The position numbers were made by a program, and so were the translations under genes. This document shows, piece by piece, positions 6,058-7,042 of a DNA stretch of 7,042 nt. Within the stretch, counting starts at the first letter, position 1. Each line of letters begins with the position of its first letter. The notes under the pieces are model-generated. The model was given only the letters and a program-made list of their open reading frames with translations, searched no databases and was not told the DNA's origin. The stretch covers positions 1-7,042 of the forward strand of contig CATEEE010000120.1 of the NCBI GenBank assembly GCA_949499045.1. Direction: 5' to 3'. Origin of the DNA: Marinobacterium sp. xm-d-530. Its GTDB lineage: Bacteria > Pseudomonadota > Gammaproteobacteria > Pseudomonadales > Balneatricaceae.

Positions 6058-6082
6058 GAACCACCGACCCCCACCATGTCAA
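6038..6082 (-). pseudogene. tRNA-Val(GAC) 3' half, probable island attachment site (attR-like)
   Basis: On the minus strand this reads, 5' to 3': anticodon loop TTGACAT with anticodon GAC (6076-6082), 3' anticodon-stem strand GGTGG, variable GGGTC, T-stem GGTGG, T-loop TTCGAAT, T-stem CCACT, acceptor strand CGGTCGT, A and CCA (6038-6040). It closely matches the same part of E. coli tRNA-Val(GAC). Similarity stops exactly at the 5' edge of the anticodon loop: the expected CCACC stem strand is absent from 6083 on, and no 5' half exists in the window. A 45-bp tRNA 3' segment bounded at the anticodon loop and lying next to an integrase gene is the signature left by tyrosine recombinases that cross over in that loop. 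The intact gene should lie beyond the right edge, on the minus strand. Confidence 0.87.
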
Positions 6083-6146
6083 AGTAAATACTCCAGTTAT
6101 CGCTAAGTATCTAGAATGATCTTAAGTTTTATAAAATATATAATAA

Positions 6147-6159
6147 TATCAATAAATTA
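6147..6159 (+). promoter_or_regulatory. IHF-binding site in the attachment arm
   Basis: The sequence matches the IHF consensus WATCAANNNNTTR at every specified position: TATCAA (6147-6152), four free bases, TTA (6157-6159). An A/T tract (about 6126-6147) lies immediately upstream, as at strong IHF sites. It sits 65 bases from the tRNA half, between that core and the integrase gene. Confidence 0.6.
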
Positions 6160-6162
6160 ATA

Positions 6163-6172
6163 CAGTCGACTG
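6163..6172. repeat. 10-bp perfect palindrome in the attachment arm
   Basis: CAGTCGACTG is a perfect palindrome just after the IHF-like site. It may be a binding site for an excisionase or integrase regulator. Role inferred from position only. Confidence 0.3.
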
Positions 6173-6182
6173 TTGTCATAAT

Positions 6183-6196
6183 TATCACTAGTGATA
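6183..6196. promoter_or_regulatory. 14-bp perfect palindrome, candidate operator upstream of the integrase
   Basis: TATCACTAGTGATA is a perfect palindrome about 80 bases before the integrase ATG. Its half-site TATCAC resembles those bound by lambda-type CI/Cro repressors. A repressor of integrase or an excisionase could bind here. No such regulator is in the window. Confidence 0.35.
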
Positions 6197-6213
6197 CCTG
6201 GTTGTCATTCTTG

Positions 6214-6234
6214 TTTGGTGTCTATTTGGTGTCT
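6214..6234 (+). repeat. Tandem 10-bp repeats, candidate integrase arm-type sites
   Basis: TTTGGTGTCT occurs at 6214-6223 and again at 6225-6234, an 11-bp period that puts both copies on the same helix face. An 8-bp repeat, GTTGTCAT, also occurs at 6172-6179 and 6201-6208. Short direct repeats next to an integrase gene and a tRNA core are the usual form of arm-type integrase sites. Function is inferred. Confidence 0.45.
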
Positions 6235-6275
6235 GTAGTAGTATTTGTGTTATTTTAGTCATCAAGTTGTTGGTT

Positions 6276-6869
6276 ATGAATAAAAAACAAATAAACCTAT
6301 TGGTATCCTCTGACAGTAGTATCAGATTGTGGGATGATAAGATCACAGGGCTTTTTCTGAAAAGAAATGCTCAAAGTATTAGCTGGAATCTTGCCTATAA
6401 GACTGATTCGGGCCAAAAAAAATCTATAAAACTGGGGTTATATCCTGATATTACGTTAGATACAGCTAGACTGGTTTCAAAAACGCATCTTGCTAATATC
6501 GTTCAAGGTGAAGACCCTCAAAAAAGTAGGCTGGAAAAAAAAGAGGCTTCGAAAGATACAATCCGATCTTACCTCGAATCTACATACGCTAAAGTGCTGA
6601 ATGGTAAAAAGTCAGGTTCTGAAACAATGACATACTTCACAAGACATTGTGATGATTTGCTTAACCTCACATTCGCTGAACTCAGTGCAAAGCATATACA
6701 TAAATGGCATATAAAAATGCTTGATAAAGGCCTGAAAAATTCCTCAATACAGCGTGTTTATGGTGCTTTTAAAACCTTAATTTATGATGCTGTTAAAAAA
6801 GAGCATATAAAAGACTCCCCAATACAACACGTTAATCTAGGTAAATTGCGAATAAGTCCGTCGAACTGA
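6276..6869 (+). pseudogene. int: P4-type tyrosine integrase, N-terminal half only, truncated by an IS
   Basis: The reading frame gives 197 residues, of which the first 188 are integrase and the last nine (6840-6866) come from the insertion sequence before a chance stop. Residues about 15-90 resemble the N-terminal arm-binding domain of P4-type integrases (LWDDKITGLFLKR, then SIKLGLYPDITLDTAR). Residues about 96-185 are the helical core-binding domain (TFAELSAKHIHKWHIKML). The whole catalytic domain with its Arg, His-x-x-Arg and Tyr residues is missing; full proteins are about 400 residues. The ATG at 6276 is preferred over the TTG codons at 6267 and 6270, although no strong ribosome site is present. 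The gene is visibly more AT-rich than the backbone, as expected for acquired DNA. It reads away from the tRNA half. The rest of the gene should lie on the far side of the IS. Confidence 0.85.
6837..6840. repeat. CTAG, likely IS5 target site (left copy of the duplication)
   Basis: IS5 inserts at YTAR and duplicates these four bases. CTAG fits and directly abuts the inferred IS end. The second copy would lie at the right end of the IS, outside the window. Confidence 0.6.
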
Positions 6870-7042
6870 GACAATGAGCTATCCAAACCTATACAGAGAT
6901 TAATGATGGACTATCAACTGACGTTTGCCGATAGCGAGTTTTCCAGCAAACGCCGTCAGACTCGTAAAGAGATATTTTTATCCCGAATGGATAACCTGCT
7001 ACCGTGGTCTCAATTGCTGGATGTAATAGACCCTTTCTACCC
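6841..7042 (+). mobile_element. IS5-family insertion sequence, left end (continues beyond the window)
   Basis: From 6841 the sequence GTAAATTGCGAATAAG matches the 16-bp terminal inverted repeat of IS5 (GGAAGGTGCGAACAAG, from memory) at 12 of 16 positions. It is followed about 60 bases later by an IS5-family transposase start. The element interrupts the integrase gene after codon 188. The right inverted repeat is not in view, so the element's length and completeness are unknown. Confidence 0.82.
6906..7042 (+). CDS. IS5-family transposase, N-terminal fragment (runs off the right edge)
   Basis: The open frame begins with two adjacent ATG codons (6903 and 6906) and stays open to the edge, giving about 46 residues. 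The second ATG is better spaced from the GAG at 6896-6898. The visible part, with LTFADSEFSSKRRQTRKE, FLSRMDNLLPW and LLDVIDPFYP, is the conserved N-terminal domain (DUF772 type) of IS5-family DDE transposases, which read LTF-DAE-KRK-TR-E followed by FL-MD---PW. The catalytic DDE domain lies outside the window, so activity cannot be judged. The gene points the same way as the broken integrase. Confidence 0.88.
   Translation, partial: MDYQLTFADSEFSSKRRQTRKEIFLSRMDNLLPWSQLLDVIDPFY

Noticed and set aside
5844..6060. CRISPR-like array
   Set aside because: Only two repeat units exist, the repeat contains a terminator and a tRNA end, and no cas gene is present.
6038..6082. A functional tRNA gene
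   Set aside because: Only the 3' half is present. The 5' acceptor strand, D-arm and 5' anticodon strand are missing upstream.

Overview
The window looks like the chromosome of a moderate-GC gammaproteobacterium. UvrB is full length and proteobacterial, a type Ib aspartate aminotransferase lies divergent from uvrB (an arrangement I recall from Pseudomonas and relatives), and the TolC homologue has the gammaproteobacterial signature. A marine Oceanospirillales or Pseudomonadales lineage would fit, but this is inference from gene style, not a database match.

Positions 1-5727 are ordinary backbone. A TolC-family outer-membrane gene (minus, cut by the left edge) is followed to its right by an aspartate aminotransferase (minus), whose terminator separates the two. 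The aminotransferase and uvrB (plus) diverge from a 30-bp palindrome-like region in which two face-to-face promoters overlap. uvrB converges on a TauD/TfdA-type Fe(II)/2-oxoglutarate dioxygenase (minus). A REP-like hairpin and a terminator lie between them.

Positions 5728-6275 hold no protein gene but are dense in structure. From left to right they contain the dioxygenase promoter with an operator-like inverted repeat; two copies, 163 bp apart, of a block made of a terminator plus the last bases of a tRNA; a roughly 90-base run of hairpins between the copies; and a 45-bp tRNA-Val(GAC) 3' half that stops exactly at the anticodon loop. After that come an AT-rich stretch with a consensus IHF site, two perfect palindromes and a tandem 10-bp repeat. 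The tRNA half and what follows read as an attachment site with its integrase arm, so the backbone/island boundary is near 6082.

Positions 6276-7042 are the start of the inserted element. They contain the N-terminal half of a P4-type tyrosine integrase, broken by an IS5-family insertion at a CTAG target, and then the first 46 codons of the IS5 transposase. The island has probably lost the means to excise itself, unless another recombinase acts on it. An intact tRNA-Val gene is predicted beyond the right edge.

The most unusual parts are the tRNA-3'-end/terminator repeat with its hairpin spacer, which resembles in layout the tyrT repeats of E. coli, and the well-preserved attachment arm next to it.
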